Notes: generated by a model not told the origin, from the sequence alone. Counted from the first letter of the stretch, positions 19,937 to 33,600 are shown. The stretch: DNA of 60,000 bases from Bugula neritina (GCA_964035545.1 OZ037767.1:14945998-15005997), one strand, 5' to 3'. A program made the numbers and translations.

Positions 19937-22900
19937 TTAGAAGTCCTTCTCTTTAACTCCTTCAAGAGGATTCGGGGCTCCTGCCACTATAGGGATGGGC
20001 TTCTCAATGGTAGTCGAGGGTATAGTGACGACTCTCATGGTGTTGGTGAAACCCGCACCAGCCTTCCATCCAGTCACCACAATCACGTTATCTCCTGAAG
20101 CAGTGAATAGACATAATTACAGCTGAAAGACAAGGATGCTGCTCTGTAATGGGCAAGAAATCAGGCAGAATTCACAAGTTTGTTAAGCCACTGTGAATGT
20201 GACTTCCTGTGTACTACCACAATACTACTACTTCCTGTTTACTAACACCGTGCCAACTCACCCGGTTTAAGGAATCCTCTGTCCAAACCGACGCCGATAC
20301 CTTTGTGGATTCGGTTGTCCATATCTTCTGTCCACTCATCAGCCCTAGCCTCTACAACAGTCAGTATTCCAGTGACTCATCGGTGCTTTATTAGTGAATA
20401 CAAACAGCAAACTTTGTTTAGCAGAGCTACTTAACGGAGTTGCCAAATCTATTATGCATGCCTTCTTGATGTCATAATCATATAAATCCAAGTAAACAGT
20501 TGAAGAGACTATGAAATACTACGAAAAGAAGAAGTGGTGAGGTTTTGAGTCATATGTTATGTAAAAATCTACAACATCTTAGAAATATAAATATTTTAAT
20601 GACGTCTTCTAGCGTCTTTGGTTTGCATACACATCGTTTTTGGAAATTTTTTATAAGACTACATGCTAAATCATTCGGATATTAAACGTCTTGACCCTGA
20701 ACTTGTTATAAATAATCTTTTCCATCACCTACGGGTAGAAAAGAGAGTTATAGAAAGAGGGGTACATCAACAGAATACGATAAGCTGACAAGCTTTCTAT
20801 ACCACTACAAAGCCTGGCAGCAGTGCATGCAATAGGTCAAGGACACACAATAGTCTGAAAAAGAATCGTAGGTGTTGCGGGCCCACTGCACCAGTTAATC
20901 ACACAGAAACATATACAGCGTGCATGCTGGTACCCTTAAGGTGTTCATAACATATACTCAGCTTCCTTAACTTAATGTAACCAGTGAGGGGTGGGTTAGT
21001 GCAAGCGGGAGGGTTAGAGAAATTATAGGACCTGAGGCTTAGAAAAATAATATAACTAAATCAACTGCACAGCCATGTTGGAAAGTATAGTTTAGTTCGA
21101 CAAAATAGATAGATAGATAGATGCAGTGCAAACACCCAGCACGATATATATTGTATACTTTTACCATCTGAATAATGTAAAAATAGAATGGAGACTATTA
21201 GCATGAAGGAACTACACATTCATTACATACAATACGTGAGCACGTCTTACTATCAGTGGAAGTCATATTTCTCTCTCCTTCCAATTAGAAAAATTAGTGG
21301 TCAATGCAGTTTCAATCCTAAATTTCATTGGTCGACGCAATTCTTATCACAAATATCATTGGCTAATAAGATGCAAAAACAAAGCACAATAATATGTCAC
21401 ACACCAGGCAATGAAAAAGCAACATGTCTATAGCCTTATTACCAAGGTGCAAACTATCTAAATATGGAGGGGTGGGCAATACGCACCGACATAGTGTATG
21501 GGGAATACACCTCTGTACAGATGGGCTTGTCTAGCTGTCCGCCCATTCCTTGTGACAGTTATGATGGGAGCCCTCGGTCTATACGAGGAGATGAGATGAG
21601 ATGTCCTGCAAGACAAGCAGATATTTAATGCTAACCAGTAACTTTAGAGTCTGTATTGAGAGTTGTCTCTCCACAATTACCAGGAAACATGAATAAATGC
21701 AAAGAGTCACGTATACAAAACTATTAACAGTAGTGACTAAGAAGATGTTGTAATCAATCAATTCTTTAATCTCCATAATAATGACTACATGTATACTACG
21801 TATGGTGCAGGATTAGCTACTAACTTTCCTGTGGTGGTGCAGACGATGATTGCCTTGGCCAGGCAGCGAAGGGATGCCTCTACCGCTGCCACGGCAGTCG
21901 TGTGAGTCACATCGATTACTGTCGGAGTGAGATGTCGCAGTTCGTCAAATATTCCCTACAATACAGGAAGTAACATACAGGAAGTACAAAACAGGAAATG
22001 TCATACAGGAAGTCAATAATTGGAGTACAGGAAGTAGAGTACAGGAAGTAAAACAGAAAGGAAGTGAGTTACCTTATGAAACATGGCCGCCTCAGCCTCC
22101 CTGCATATCCGGTGCATCATCCTGAGAGACTCGAGGGGGTAGTCTCCCTTGGCCGTCTCTCCGCTCAGCATGACGCAATCCGCTCCGTCCAGAACAGCGT
22201 TTGCTACGTCACTAGCTTCGGCTCTGGTGGGGCGGGGCTTCGAGACCATAGACTCCAGCATCTACATAGACATAGAGTAGACCTTAGACTAAATATTAAT
22301 ATTTTACAGTATATACTACATAATAGACATAGAGTAGACTTTAGAATACATATCAATATACGGTATAGGCTTTAGCATCCACAAATAGAATACTTATAGG
22401 TAACCTGATATCAACATATTAATACAGAATAGCCTCTAATCTCCACACCGCATCTCCGCTCACCTGCGTGGCACATATAACCGGCACACCCGCCTTGTTA
22501 CATTTACTGATCATCATCTTCTGAGCTAAGAACACTTTCTCTGGTGGAATCTCAATGCCAAGGTCACCGCGAGCCACCATAATACCGTCAGTCACGGCCA
22601 GAATCTCGTCAAACCTACAGAATTAAAATGCTGGACTGTGTGACTGATGACTAATAGTAAAGGGACTGAGAGTAGAGGTACTAAGAGTGGAGGTACTGAT
22701 AGTAGAGGTACAGAGAGAGGAAGTACTGACAGTAGAAGTACTGATAGTGGAAGTACTGATAGTAGAGGTACTGAGAGTGGAAGTACTGATAGTGGGGGTA
22801 CTAAGAGAGGAGGTACTAATAGCTGAGGTACTGGCAGAAGTTGGGAACAGGTTTCAACTTATAAACAGTAACTTCTAATTGTCAGTGCAACTGTTTTATC

Positions 22901-25900
22901 TCAGGGAAAGACAACTTCAACATTACAAAAATCTGCCAAAACAAACGCAGAGGAAGTCCTGCTGCTGAGCACCTGCCCAAGTAGGAATATTCCCAACTTC
23001 CTGGAAGGCAGCATGATGTGTTTACTTTTACCTAGTACACAATAACTGCCTCGAGTTATCAAAACATCTATTGATGTGGCAGCAAAAGAAAATATTGTCA
23101 CTCAATGGTTGTGTTGACATAACTTAATGCAGTAATTTCTTACCTTTTATCCATGAGAATTGATTTCTCAGGTCAACATATTAAACTATACTTTGCTGTA
23201 TACACGATGTTTAAACTATATATATACATGCATATACTATATATAAACTATATGTACACATGTATATATACTGTATTTAATAACCCCAACACAGAAGTGT
23301 ATAGTTTTACTCAAAGTACTGCACCCACTAGAGCTCGAGTTCTACTCACTTTCGGACTCCCTCGTGATTCTCAATCTTAGCGATGATTTTGATGTCCTTG
23401 CCTTTCTCACCGAGGATTTCCCTGATTTGTTTTATGCCGTCTGCGTTCCTGATGAACGAAGCAAACACCATGTCAACCTAAAACAGCACCAGTATAGAAT
23501 GTACATCACATTGGCTGGTTACATGATGTGTGTGACACTTAGTAACATCCTAAAATTCGAAGGCCGTAGCGGAGAAGTTGTGTAGAGTGATGCCTCAGCT
23601 CCAACTAAAACTTACAATACACAACGCTGGCTGTCCTTGCAGCAAATTAATAAACTGTAAACTCAGAACTTTAGGCCATATTTTACGCAGATGAAAACAG
23701 TACAACTGAACCTGCTTAAACCTTGTTACTCCTACTTATGAGGGTACAACATCTGCACTACTATCTGCACTACTATCTGCACTACTATCTGCACATCATA
23801 TGGTCAGACAACTCCCACCACACTCACCTCTTGCTCCACTCCAAATTTCAAGTCAGCGATATCTTTCTTCGAGACAGCGGGCAGATCGACAGCGGCCTTG
23901 GGCAGGTTACAGCCCTTCTTGCTGCCCAGCATGCCTCCGTTATCAATGTTACACACCAGGTAGTCGGAGCCTGGAAACAGCAACAAGTACGGATTGCAAT
24001 GTATAAAAAACGAGGCTCAATGTGACAGAAATAAAAAGACGAATATCTCTGAAAGTATAAAGAATGTCAACAGGGTAATGCTAGGAGAGACCAGGGTGGG
24101 GTCAGTTATGTATTAATGTGATTAATAACAACTGTTAGAGAAAGTATGAAGTTTATAAGATTTAAAAATTTGAAGTAATTGTTAAGTAATTATAAAGTAA
24201 TGGTAGAAATCAATCACATTAGCTATGTAATTAATTACAATTACATTTTCATACCTCATTTACAAATATATGATATTAGCCTACTTGAAAAAATGTAATT
24301 AGTAACAACCAGTTACAATTACTTCAAATCGTAAGAAACTTGAGAAAAAGGTAGTTCGGGTTCAACAACTCCTAGCTTACCAATCTCGGCAACAGAGAGA
24401 GAAATCAGGCCATCGTCCAGGTAGATAAGGCCGCCAACCTGTAGAACCTTGGTTATGTTAACATAGTCTATGTATATACAGGAGTCGTCCCCGATCTCGT
24501 AGTACTTCTCATCGGTGCTCAGTTTAATCTGATTGCCTTTCTTTAGCTCAATCTCAGCTGAACCCCCCTGCAAAATACAACACACCCCTGTAAAATATAA
24601 CACACCCCTGTAGAACATAACACACCCCTGTAGAATGTAACACACCCCTGTAGAACATAACACACCCCTGTAGAATGTAACACACTCATTTAGAATACAA
24701 CACAATACTTCATACACTTAATTAGTACATTCTACGCTGTAGACTGTAGAGAAATGAGAGGTAGCTAAACAGTTCATATTCATGCAACTTGTTTGCTTTG
24801 CTGTACCATTGAACCTTGTTAGCTCACAAATCTGCATTATGCAGTGGACTTCACACTATCGTACTTCATACCAAATCATTACAAAATACTCAAATTGGAA
24901 TCGCTAAAGGTGAGGCAAGGAATATGGTCTACTACAAAGTACAACTATTAACATTACGTTATCTACAATTCCTTCCGCCTACTGATAGGACACATAGTCA
25001 CATACACACTGATAACCTTCCTACACTAGTGTATGGTACTAGAAATAGAAAACAGGCAGTCAGTGAGTTGACTGAGAATATATTAGTGTCACACGTGAGT
25101 GTTTCAACAACCTGCTAACAAAGAACACCTGTTCACAGAATGTGAATCATATATCCAATCTCAAGGGTTGGCCGTTTAATGAGTAGAGTTCACATTCACA
25201 CTGTATAACTTACACTGCTGTGCAGGATGATACAAAGGGTATATATGACATGGTATAGTCATCAGTGTGAGTGATGAAAGAGTATATGATAGCCAACGCT
25301 AAACACTAGTTTAGACAAGAACCCAGTAGATACAACCTTTACAGCCTAGCCAAAGTCTGTATATCACAGTAACAGTGGCCGGCTGTGTGCAAGTGTAGAG
25401 GTAGAGGTAGAGGTAGAGGTAGTGCAGTGTAGTGTAGTATAGTATAGTGTAGTGTAGTGTAGTGTAGTGTAGTGTAGAGGTAGTGTAGTGTAGAGGTAGT
25501 GTAGTGTAGTGTAGTGTAGTGTAGTGTAGTGTAGTGTAGTGTAGTGTAGTGTAGTGTAGTATAGTGTAGTGTAGAGGTAGTGTAGTGTAGTATAGTGTAG
25601 TGTAGTGTAGTATAGTGTAGAGGTAGTATAGTATAGTGTAGTGTAGTGTAGTATAGTGTAGAGGTAGTATAGTATAGTGTAGTGTAGTGTAGTGTAGTGT
25701 AGTGTAGTGTAGTGTAGTGTAGTATAGTGTAGTGTAGAGGTAGTGTAGAGTAGTGTAGTATAGTGTAGAGGTAGTATAGTATAGTATAGTGTAGTGTAGT
25801 ATAGTGTAGAGGTAGTATAGTGTAGAGGTAGTATAGTGTAGTGTAGTATAGTATAGTGTAGAGGTAGTATAGTATAGTGTAGTATAGTGTAGTGTAGTGT

Positions 25901-28505
25901 AGTATAGTGTAGAGGTAGTATAGTGTAGTGTAGTGTAGTATAGTATAGTGTAGTATAGTGTAGTGTAGTGTAGTGTAGTATAGTACAGTATAGTGTAGTA
26001 TAGTATAGTGTAGTGTAGAGGTAGTATAGTGTAGAGGTAGTATAGTGTAGTATAGTGTAGAGGTAGTATAGTGTAGTGTAGTGTAGTATAGTATAGTGTA
26101 GTATAGTGTAGTGTAGAGGTAGTGTAGAGTAGTGTAGTATAGTGTAGAGGTAGTATAGTATAGTATAGTGTAGTGTAGTATAGTGTAGAGGTAGTATAGT
26201 GTAGAGGTAGTATAGTGTAGTGTAGTATAGTATAGTGTAGAGGTAGTATAGTATAGTGTAGTATAGTGTAGTGTAGTGTAGTATAGTGTAGAGGTAGTAT
26301 AGTGTAGTGTAGTGTAGTATAGTGTAGAGGTAGTGTAGTGTAGTGTAGTGTAGTATAGTGTAGAGGTAGTATAGTATAGTATAGTGTAGTATAGTGTAGT
26401 GTAGTGTAGTGTAGTATAGTACAGTATAGTGTAGTATAGTATAGTGTAGTGTAGAGGTAGTATAGTGTAGAGGTAGTATAGTGTAGTATAGTGTAGAGGT
26501 AGTATAGTGTAGTGTAGTGTAGTATAGTATAGTGTAGTATAGTGTAGTGTAGTGTAGTATAGTGTAGAGGTAGTATAGTATAGTGTAGTATAGTGTAGTA
26601 TAGTGTAGAGGTAGTATAGTATAGTGTAGTATAGTATAGTGTAGAGGTAGTATAGTATAGTGTAGTATAGTGTAGTGTAGTATAGTGTAGTATAGTGTAG
26701 TGTAGTGTAGTGTAGTGTAGTATAGTGTAGTGTAGTGTAGTATAGTGTAGTATAGTGTAGTGTAGAGGTAGTGTAGTATAGTATAGTGTAGTATAGTGTA
26801 GTGTAGTGTAGTATAGTGTAGTATAGTGTAGTGTAGAGGTAGTGTAGCATAAAGGCGGGTGGAGTATATTTACCCCTTTGAGAAGACCTGTCCTAATCTC
26901 AGGTCCCTTAGTGTCTAAGGCTATGGCGGTGGGGCGGGGGTGGTGGAACGACTTGGCGGCCTCCCTCACATTGGCGATAGTTTGGGCGTGGTACTCGTGT
27001 GTCCCGTGAGAGAAGTTCATTCTGGCGATATTCATACCGGACAGAATCATCTCCTGTAACATCTGAACCTCGCGACATGCTGGCCCTGTAACAGTCGGAC
27101 TGCAGGTATGAAACGGCCTGGACCACAACAGATCTCATCACTGACCTCAGTTTTATATAAAATGGACATTTAATAGAATAAAACACAAAGATTTGCAAGT
27201 TACAGGATTACTATACTACACTATACTTTTCATTAAATGAACTCTCTTTTACAGGTAAAATGACAGCAAAACTAAATGCCGACTAAATTAATGTGTAGCC
27301 ACTCTATTACTACTATCATAATGTATTTATCTATTACCTACATATTATAGTTTGGTATATTGAATACAGAACAGACAGAACTAGAAGCTATATGTCACAT
27401 GACAGTACGTCACATGACTCAAACCCATTAGGCATGTGAGTAATCCAAAGAGAGGGGAAATGCAAATTATTTTGTAATTATTCACTAATTTGCATATTTT
27501 ATTAACCAAAATATTTTATTCATAAACTGCCGCCCTGTGTTACAAATGCAACTAGGTAGTGGAGTAAATTAGAGTAAACATTATTCACTACCTGTATCTA
27601 CCTGTACTACCTGCATTTATTTCTACAACCATGAAGAAGTGGGGCTAAAGAAATGGTAATGAGACAAATCAACGGCCGGCAACCAGTATATCTCTGTATT
27701 ACTCATTACTAGGGCAAAATATGGACTCGTTGTCGCACAGGAAATCAGCATAACAGCCGGTGTTGCAGATAATATAGTGTTGGATTTATACATACTATGC
27801 AGGGGTGGATGTATACAGTAGATATACTATACAGGGGTGGATGTATACAGTAGATATACTATACAGGGGTGGATGTATACAGTAGATATACTATACAGGG
27901 GTGAATGTATACGTAGATATACTATACAGGGGTGAATGTATACGTATACAGTAGACATAGTATACTATAACCAATCAACCCGAACTCACACACTCTCACC
28001 TATAGTACAGATGAGGCCAGAGTTACGCAGCAGCGTAGGATCTGAGTCTATGTCAAGGAGACAGTTGTGTTCAATATGGCCGCCAGCCCTGAAGCAGGAG
28101 TACTGGGCCTGGTCTTGTTTGTAATAGTCGCCAGAGTGCTCTTGCTCGAGAGTGTAAGACCTCTTCAGGCTTCTCTGTTACATCATCACACATTGAGACA
28201 ATATCCGTAGTAGACATCATGTGATATACACTTCAACAGCTGGTGCTAGAGCTAATGCATGTCATAACATCCCTAACTTAAATGGCATGATCGTAACTTG
28301 TTAGTTTTTTCCTCTTACAGTATCAAAAGAAGCCATTATAATTGGAAATATGCATAGCTTAGCTTCAAACTGCCAAATGACTACTCATTAATATAAAGTT
28401 CCTTTAGTTATAGCACTATTAGTTATTATAATTTAAGCAAAGGTATTGCACAGTTTATCAGTAAAACAAATGATGAAAGTAACTTACATGAGCTGGTGGA
28501 GGCAT
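19937..28505 (-). CDS. PKM: Pyruvate kinase
   Basis: Twelve coding exons join in phase: 28505-28488, 28174-28000, 27085-26874, 24567-24381, 23970-23828, 23477-23350, 22614-22464, 22261-22073, 21955-21825, 21605-21487, 20351-20262 and 20094-19937. They give 566 residues. The enzyme makes pyruvate and ATP from phosphoenolpyruvate and ADP, the last step of cytosolic glycolysis. Active-site blocks are intact: [36 protein letters not shown] (catalytic Lys), [13 protein letters not shown] (metal-binding Asp in RGD) and ICATQMLESM. The effector-site region reads CTTTGKTS and [12 protein letters not shown], close to animal FBP-regulated forms. The N-terminus starts in a tiny exon (MPPPAH). The protein ends about 25 residues beyond human PKM with a Pro-rich tail, [14 protein letters not shown]. 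Several introns are packed with tandem repeats. Symbol given by family; PKM versus PKLR is not meaningful here. Confidence 0.96.
21959..22064. repeat. Repeated polypyrimidine tract (tacttcctgta) filling pyruvate kinase intron 8
   Basis: About eight copies of acaggaagta (tacttcctgt on the gene strand) make up nearly all of this 117-nt intron, up to 3 nt from the acceptor. Confidence 0.8.
22640..22840. repeat. 15-bp minisatellite (gtactgatagtagag) in pyruvate kinase intron 6
   Basis: About 12 variant copies lie near the acceptor of exon 7. The unit is a multiple of three, so it is open in some frames, but there is no sign that it is coding. Confidence 0.85.
23748..23795. repeat. Short 13-bp repeat (ctgcactactat) in pyruvate kinase intron 5
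   Basis: Four near-identical copies lie about 30 nt inside the intron from the exon 5 donor. Confidence 0.7.
24561..24702. repeat. 20-bp repeat made of the pyruvate kinase exon 4 acceptor
   Basis: On the gene strand the unit reads TTATATTTTACAGGGGTGTG. The true 3' splice site, TTGTATTTTGCAG/GGGGG, is itself the last copy. Five close copies and one decayed copy lie upstream of it, each with its own pyrimidine-rich tract and AG. Confidence 0.9.
25388..26850. repeat. Tandem array of gtgta/gtata/gaggta words in pyruvate kinase intron 3
   Basis: About 1.46 kb is built almost only from the 5-bp words gtgta and gtata plus a 6-bp gaggta, with larger repeated blocks (25740-26100 resembles 26100-26460). 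It starts about 25 nt after the exon 3 donor. The long Thr-Leu-His-Tyr frames it produces are artefacts. Confidence 0.95.
27786..27955. repeat. 32-bp minisatellite in pyruvate kinase intron 2
   Basis: Five copies of a unit beginning acaggggtggatgtatacag lie about 45 nt from the exon 2 donor. Confidence 0.85.
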
Positions 28506-30622
28506 TTCAAGTATTCAGGAGTTTTCAAACTAAAAGTATTTAAGAGATTATGAAACTATACATTTAATTTGATTTAACAATTTTTTTATCTAGAGTTGAA
28601 TACATAACATTTACTAAATTTAGTGAAGGAAAAAACAGATATTTAATCTCGAAGCTTTTACTTTTCCTTGTAGTTTAGAAGTCATTTCTGAAGATATTAC
28701 AATTATATTATTGTTTAAAGTTCATGATAATATAACTTTTGGTGGTAGTTTAAATGCTGGTTTTAAATATGTCTAAAAAACTGAGAGGACATACAGCAAC
28801 AGTGATACTCCTATTAATATTATTATAATTATTAATACTAATACTAATAGTAATACTAATACTAATAGTATTACTCTATTACTATTCGTCTATTGGTATT
28901 ACACGTACACGGTACAGCTACACTTACAGTAACAGTTACTGTCAGTGTTACAGTAAATGTAATTTACTGCAACTGTCGTACTAATACTAATAGTTATACT
29001 TAAACTAAGCCGTAGAGTGATAGTCATAGTATAACTATAAGTATAACTATAACTATAAGTATAACTATAACTATAAGTAATACTAAAACTAGCAGTATCA
29101 GTATCACAATCAGAATCACAATGACAATGACAATCACAATGATTTTTAAAAAATAAAACTAATTATAAATATAATTCAAATAAAAAAAAATGCGTTCAAG
29201 AGTATACAAATATAATTATATGATTGTTTACATATAAGCATTCAAATTGACAACTTGATAAATTATCCTGATTTTGTGGTGATTAACACGACATGCAATT
29301 ACACTATCACGCTGCAAACTGTAATTGAGTTTGTGCAGTGATGTTGAAACTGCTTCACGTAGCCGGCTGTAGCCTTCTCACGAGAAGCCGGCCTTGCATC
29401 AAAATTATTCTGGTCCTATTTTAGAAAAACGAAAGCAGAAACACAGGCTAAAAGAAATGTAGCGGGAATATATTGGTTCTTCATTGGCTGATACATGGCG
29501 TGCCGTAATTCCTAAATTTATAAGGATGGTACTGAGAAGCCAACCGCCTTACCCGAGTGATATAATGTTAAGCGCTCTTTGCACTGAGCTAGAAATAATT
29601 TATTATCTTTTCCAGCTCATTGCCCGATTGTCAAGTCGAAGTTGTCTGTTCATTACAACATGCGCCATCAACTTCATACTCATATTATTACATATAGTCT
29701 CATATAAGAAATAAATAGCTATACGCAGTGAACTGCAATGTTTGCTAGCAAAACTCATCAAACATTCCTATAACATTTATACCAGTTATAATCTATAAAA
29801 TTCAATAAAGCAAAACCAATACATGCATAAATTGCTACCTAATTGTTTAAAATACCAGCCCTTTAAAAATTTTGCTCAATTTTTTGCTACTAGTGTATGC
29901 TGATGCTGTTCCAGCTCTATAAAATTGCACTTACACCATGGGCAAAAATAGTATCAATAATAAAATTAAGGTTTACAAAAATATGTTTTCCCAGTATAGA
30001 GCTTAGAATAAAATTTATTATGTATGCAGGCATGATAATGTCTAGTTTAAAGCAAAGTTAACAATTAAACTGTTAATTATTGCAATTTTACGAAATTTTA
30101 GCATTGCCAGCTTTTGAACTTCATCCCCACAAATTAAATGCCTATAGTTTGTACTGTGGCTCATATAATTAAAACTTGGAAGTTGGAATATTGTCTAGAC
30201 TCTAGGCTATGCTACAAATCACAAAGCAGGTCTATATTAGAGTTTATTATTTTGACCATATTTTAGTCTACATTCACGTAGGCATTTTATTGTTGCCAAA
30301 AGATGAGATTCAAGGAACAAACTTAGACTACAGTTCTGATTAAATCAATAAATTACATTAAAGTGAGTATATGTACAAAACTTAGTGTAAAACTTTCAGA
30401 ATATTTGGTCATTTATTGAAAAGTTTTCAATGAACTAAAAGCACCTAAATCTGTGGTAAAACCAGCCAACATGATCTAATATTTAAAAGGCTATTGCTGG
30501 AAATAGCTCCAACTTAAGAGACAACTCCAAACTGGAGTACAAAAAGAGATGATAACCCTAATATTTGGTGATGCTACACATAGCAATAGAGATCCTGTTT
30601 TAGTGGAGGCACAACTCCAACA
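28506..30622. other. Intergenic, pyruvate kinase upstream region and PRORSD1 3' flank
   Basis: No gene is recognised. Repeats of the actaatagtaatac and aactataagtat types occupy about 28816-29120, close to the pyruvate kinase start. A small palindrome, CTTCTCACGAGAAG, flanked by AGCCGGCT-like halves lies near 29352-29391. A 76-codon plus-strand frame at 29484-29714 shows no family features and I do not call it. Confidence 0.45.
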
Positions 30623-33600
30623 CTAAGTAGATTGTTCGGAAGATGACATGTCAACAGGCGTTGCGTCATGACTTGTAATACTGAGAAACCTAATAAAGTC
30701 AGCAACGCTAAGAGTCAGCGTAGCTGTGTTTATCATTGGGTGGAAGTTGACGTGTGTGAATGAGTCATCTAGTAGCCTCTGGTCACACAGAAACCTGAAA
30801 TATACAGTTGCTGTTACATGGTTACACAGTAAGACTACTGTTACATGGTTACACAGTAAGACTACTGTTACATGGTTACACAGTAAGGCCACTGTTACAT
30901 GGTTACACAGTAAGACTACTGTTACATGGTTACACAGTAAGGCCACTGTTACATGGTTACACACTACGACCACTGTTACATGGTTACACAGTAAGACTAT
31001 TATTACATGGTTACACAGTAAGACTACTGTTGCATGGTAACACAGTAAGACTACTGTTGCATGGTAACACAGTAAGACTACTGTTGCATGGTAACACAGT
31101 AAGACTACTGTTGCATGGTTACACAGCAAGACAATTTTTACATGGTTACACAGTAAGTCTGCTGTTACATGGTTACAAAATAACCCCCGTTCACACATTG
31201 CCGCACCATACGCCGTAACTGCAAATGTCCGCCATCTTTGATAACATCCGGGATGAATCGTACCCGGTACACGCTGCGGCGTTGATCAAGCAGTGCTTGA
31301 TTCAAAAAATCATGGCGGGCTCCTATTGGGCAGAGAGACAACTGTAAATGGTGCAATAGGGTAAAATATGCGCCATCTTATTGAACAGTTATAACCAATG
31401 TGCTGCTGAGAGATTCCTTTGTTAGGCATAAGAGAGTGTACCAAGGAAGTTGCAGCAGTGGTGCTGCCAGTACTCCAAAACCTTCATGGAAGTATTACGA
31501 AGACATGAAATGGTTTAGTAACTTCCAAAAAAAGAAGGAAGCAAGGTTTGAATAAATTGCTTTCTCAATATATTGTTGTATATTATACTCACTTGTAGAT
31601 GGTTGAACTGAATATTTTAATTACTATGTTTTTAATTAAGTTTATTTGGTTTTGTAGTGCGTGTTTTTGTGTGTATTTTTGTATATGTACTGTATATAAT
31701 GTATATGCATATATATTATATTAGTATCAAGAGGACAAATTTCATCTCGCAGTAGCCCTCCCCATCATGTTCGTCAACTCTACCGACTGCCTCCACATCA
31801 TCGGTCCTATCAGCAGACAGCTCACAATCCTCAATTCTTAACTTGGAGAATGATTCAGGAGATTTTGTGCCATTAGAAAAAAGGAAACGTAAAAGGCATG
31901 AAGATGGCGATCCCATCAAGAATATAGACAAGCAACTTAAAGAGCTACTTGAAAATGATAAAGACGAACAGGATGAAGCATATTACTCTGCCATGAGCTG
32001 GGCAGTCCGCTTCAGGAAATTATCTAGCTATCAGCAAATTGTGTTTAGGCAAGGGCTTGAAAAACTGTTTTTCAAGGGTGAGTATGAAACACCAAATACA
32101 TACTTGCTGCACCAACAATCACCCACCTCTGTCACCACAGAACATTCATATTTAATGCGATCATTATAAAATTTAAAAAATATAATACTTCAATTTGTTA
32201 AGCATATAGGAAGAGTTTTATTATTAGAATTTAGACAATACATATTATATAAAGTATATACATTTCTATTTATATGGGCATGATACAATTCACAAATTCA
32301 ATCTTATCTACGGTGAATGTACTCCATTTGCCAGAGCACACTACCAATATCGCTTGTAAAGTAATTTACATAAGTGTTTCTCGTATCATTGGCAGCAACT
32401 GTAGCATGGCGTGACTGTGTTGGCACCACGCTGCTACTGCGTGTTCGCCAAAAACTATCTGCTGACACACTATCAATGCTATCCTTGTAGAATGCATCAT
32501 TTGTCGTTCTTAAGAAATTGTGTAGTGCACACATTGTTTTTACTTGCAGTTCCACTTTACTTAAAGTTGCTACTATCGTTCTTAATAGCAGCCTCCATCG
32601 CTGTGACAAAATTCCTACAATTATACCAAACTTTGTGTTTCATATCATTGCACCAATTTAGTATATTGTACTTATAGGACTAATCAATATTTGCATGTAG
32701 GTAATCAAAGTAATAGTGATACCACAATAAAAATGAAAAAGAAAAGCATACTTACCAAACGCATTTTCCACGACTATTCGCGCTCTGGAGAGTCTGTAAT
32801 TAAAAATGCGTTTGCTGTCAGTAGATAACTGGCGTCCTGGGAATGGTCTTATTAAATAGGTTTTCAGGGGGAAAGCGTCGTCCCCAACAAACACGTATGG
32901 TAAAAACTGAGTTGGTGATATGGGCTTAGGAGTTGGCAGATTTACCTGATCTAAAAAGCAGCGTTTTATTATAGTGGAAAAACATATAGCTATTTATAGT
33001 CAATAGTTGAACAATCTAGGATTTTACAAGACACACATTTGACCAAAACAATTATCAAATTTTATTTAATTACACCTGCGTTTTTAGCAAAGCTTTAGTT
33101 ACCTCTTGCTAGCGCCATTCCAAACACTGACGATTCCCCAACTCCACCATCCCTCTGACTTCCTGGTTGACTAACATCAATGATCAGGAACTTGTAGTCG
33201 GCATCTACGATGGCCATCAGCACAATGCTTTCTCGGTGCTTGTAGTTAAAGAACACAGACCCACCTGCACTGGGTTTTTAAATGGTTACGTGTTTACCAT
33301 CTATGCTTCCCAGGCAAGTAGGAAAGTTCCATTTTTCAAATCTGGAAAAACACACAAAATATTGACGAACTAATGCTATATATATTACAACAAATTACTA
33401 GTGTCAAAATAACTATTACTAACTGCAGCTAGTAATAATATAAACCGATGAAAATTAATGCTTTTAATGATTATTTTCAAGTAGGTGTCATAATTTTTTT
33501 TAATTCTTGCTAATGCTGCCTCTACTGCTCTTGCTACTACTACTAGTAGTATAACTACTGCTACCGCTGCTGTTACTACTACTACTACTACCACTACCAC

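Noticed and set aside
25311-27128. 600-residue frames of Thr-Leu-His-Tyr repeats
   Set aside because: They are the pyruvate kinase intron 3 array read through; the real exon in this stretch is only 26874-27085.
29484-29714. 76-codon plus-strand frame
   Set aside because: No family features and no splice or regulatory context; chance length in this DNA.
30623-31218. Frames with Leu-Leu-Cys-Asn-His-Val or Leu-Leu-His-Gly-Tyr-Thr repeats
   Set aside because: The 27-bp unit is nine codons long and therefore open by chance in several frames; only 30623-30794 is an exon.
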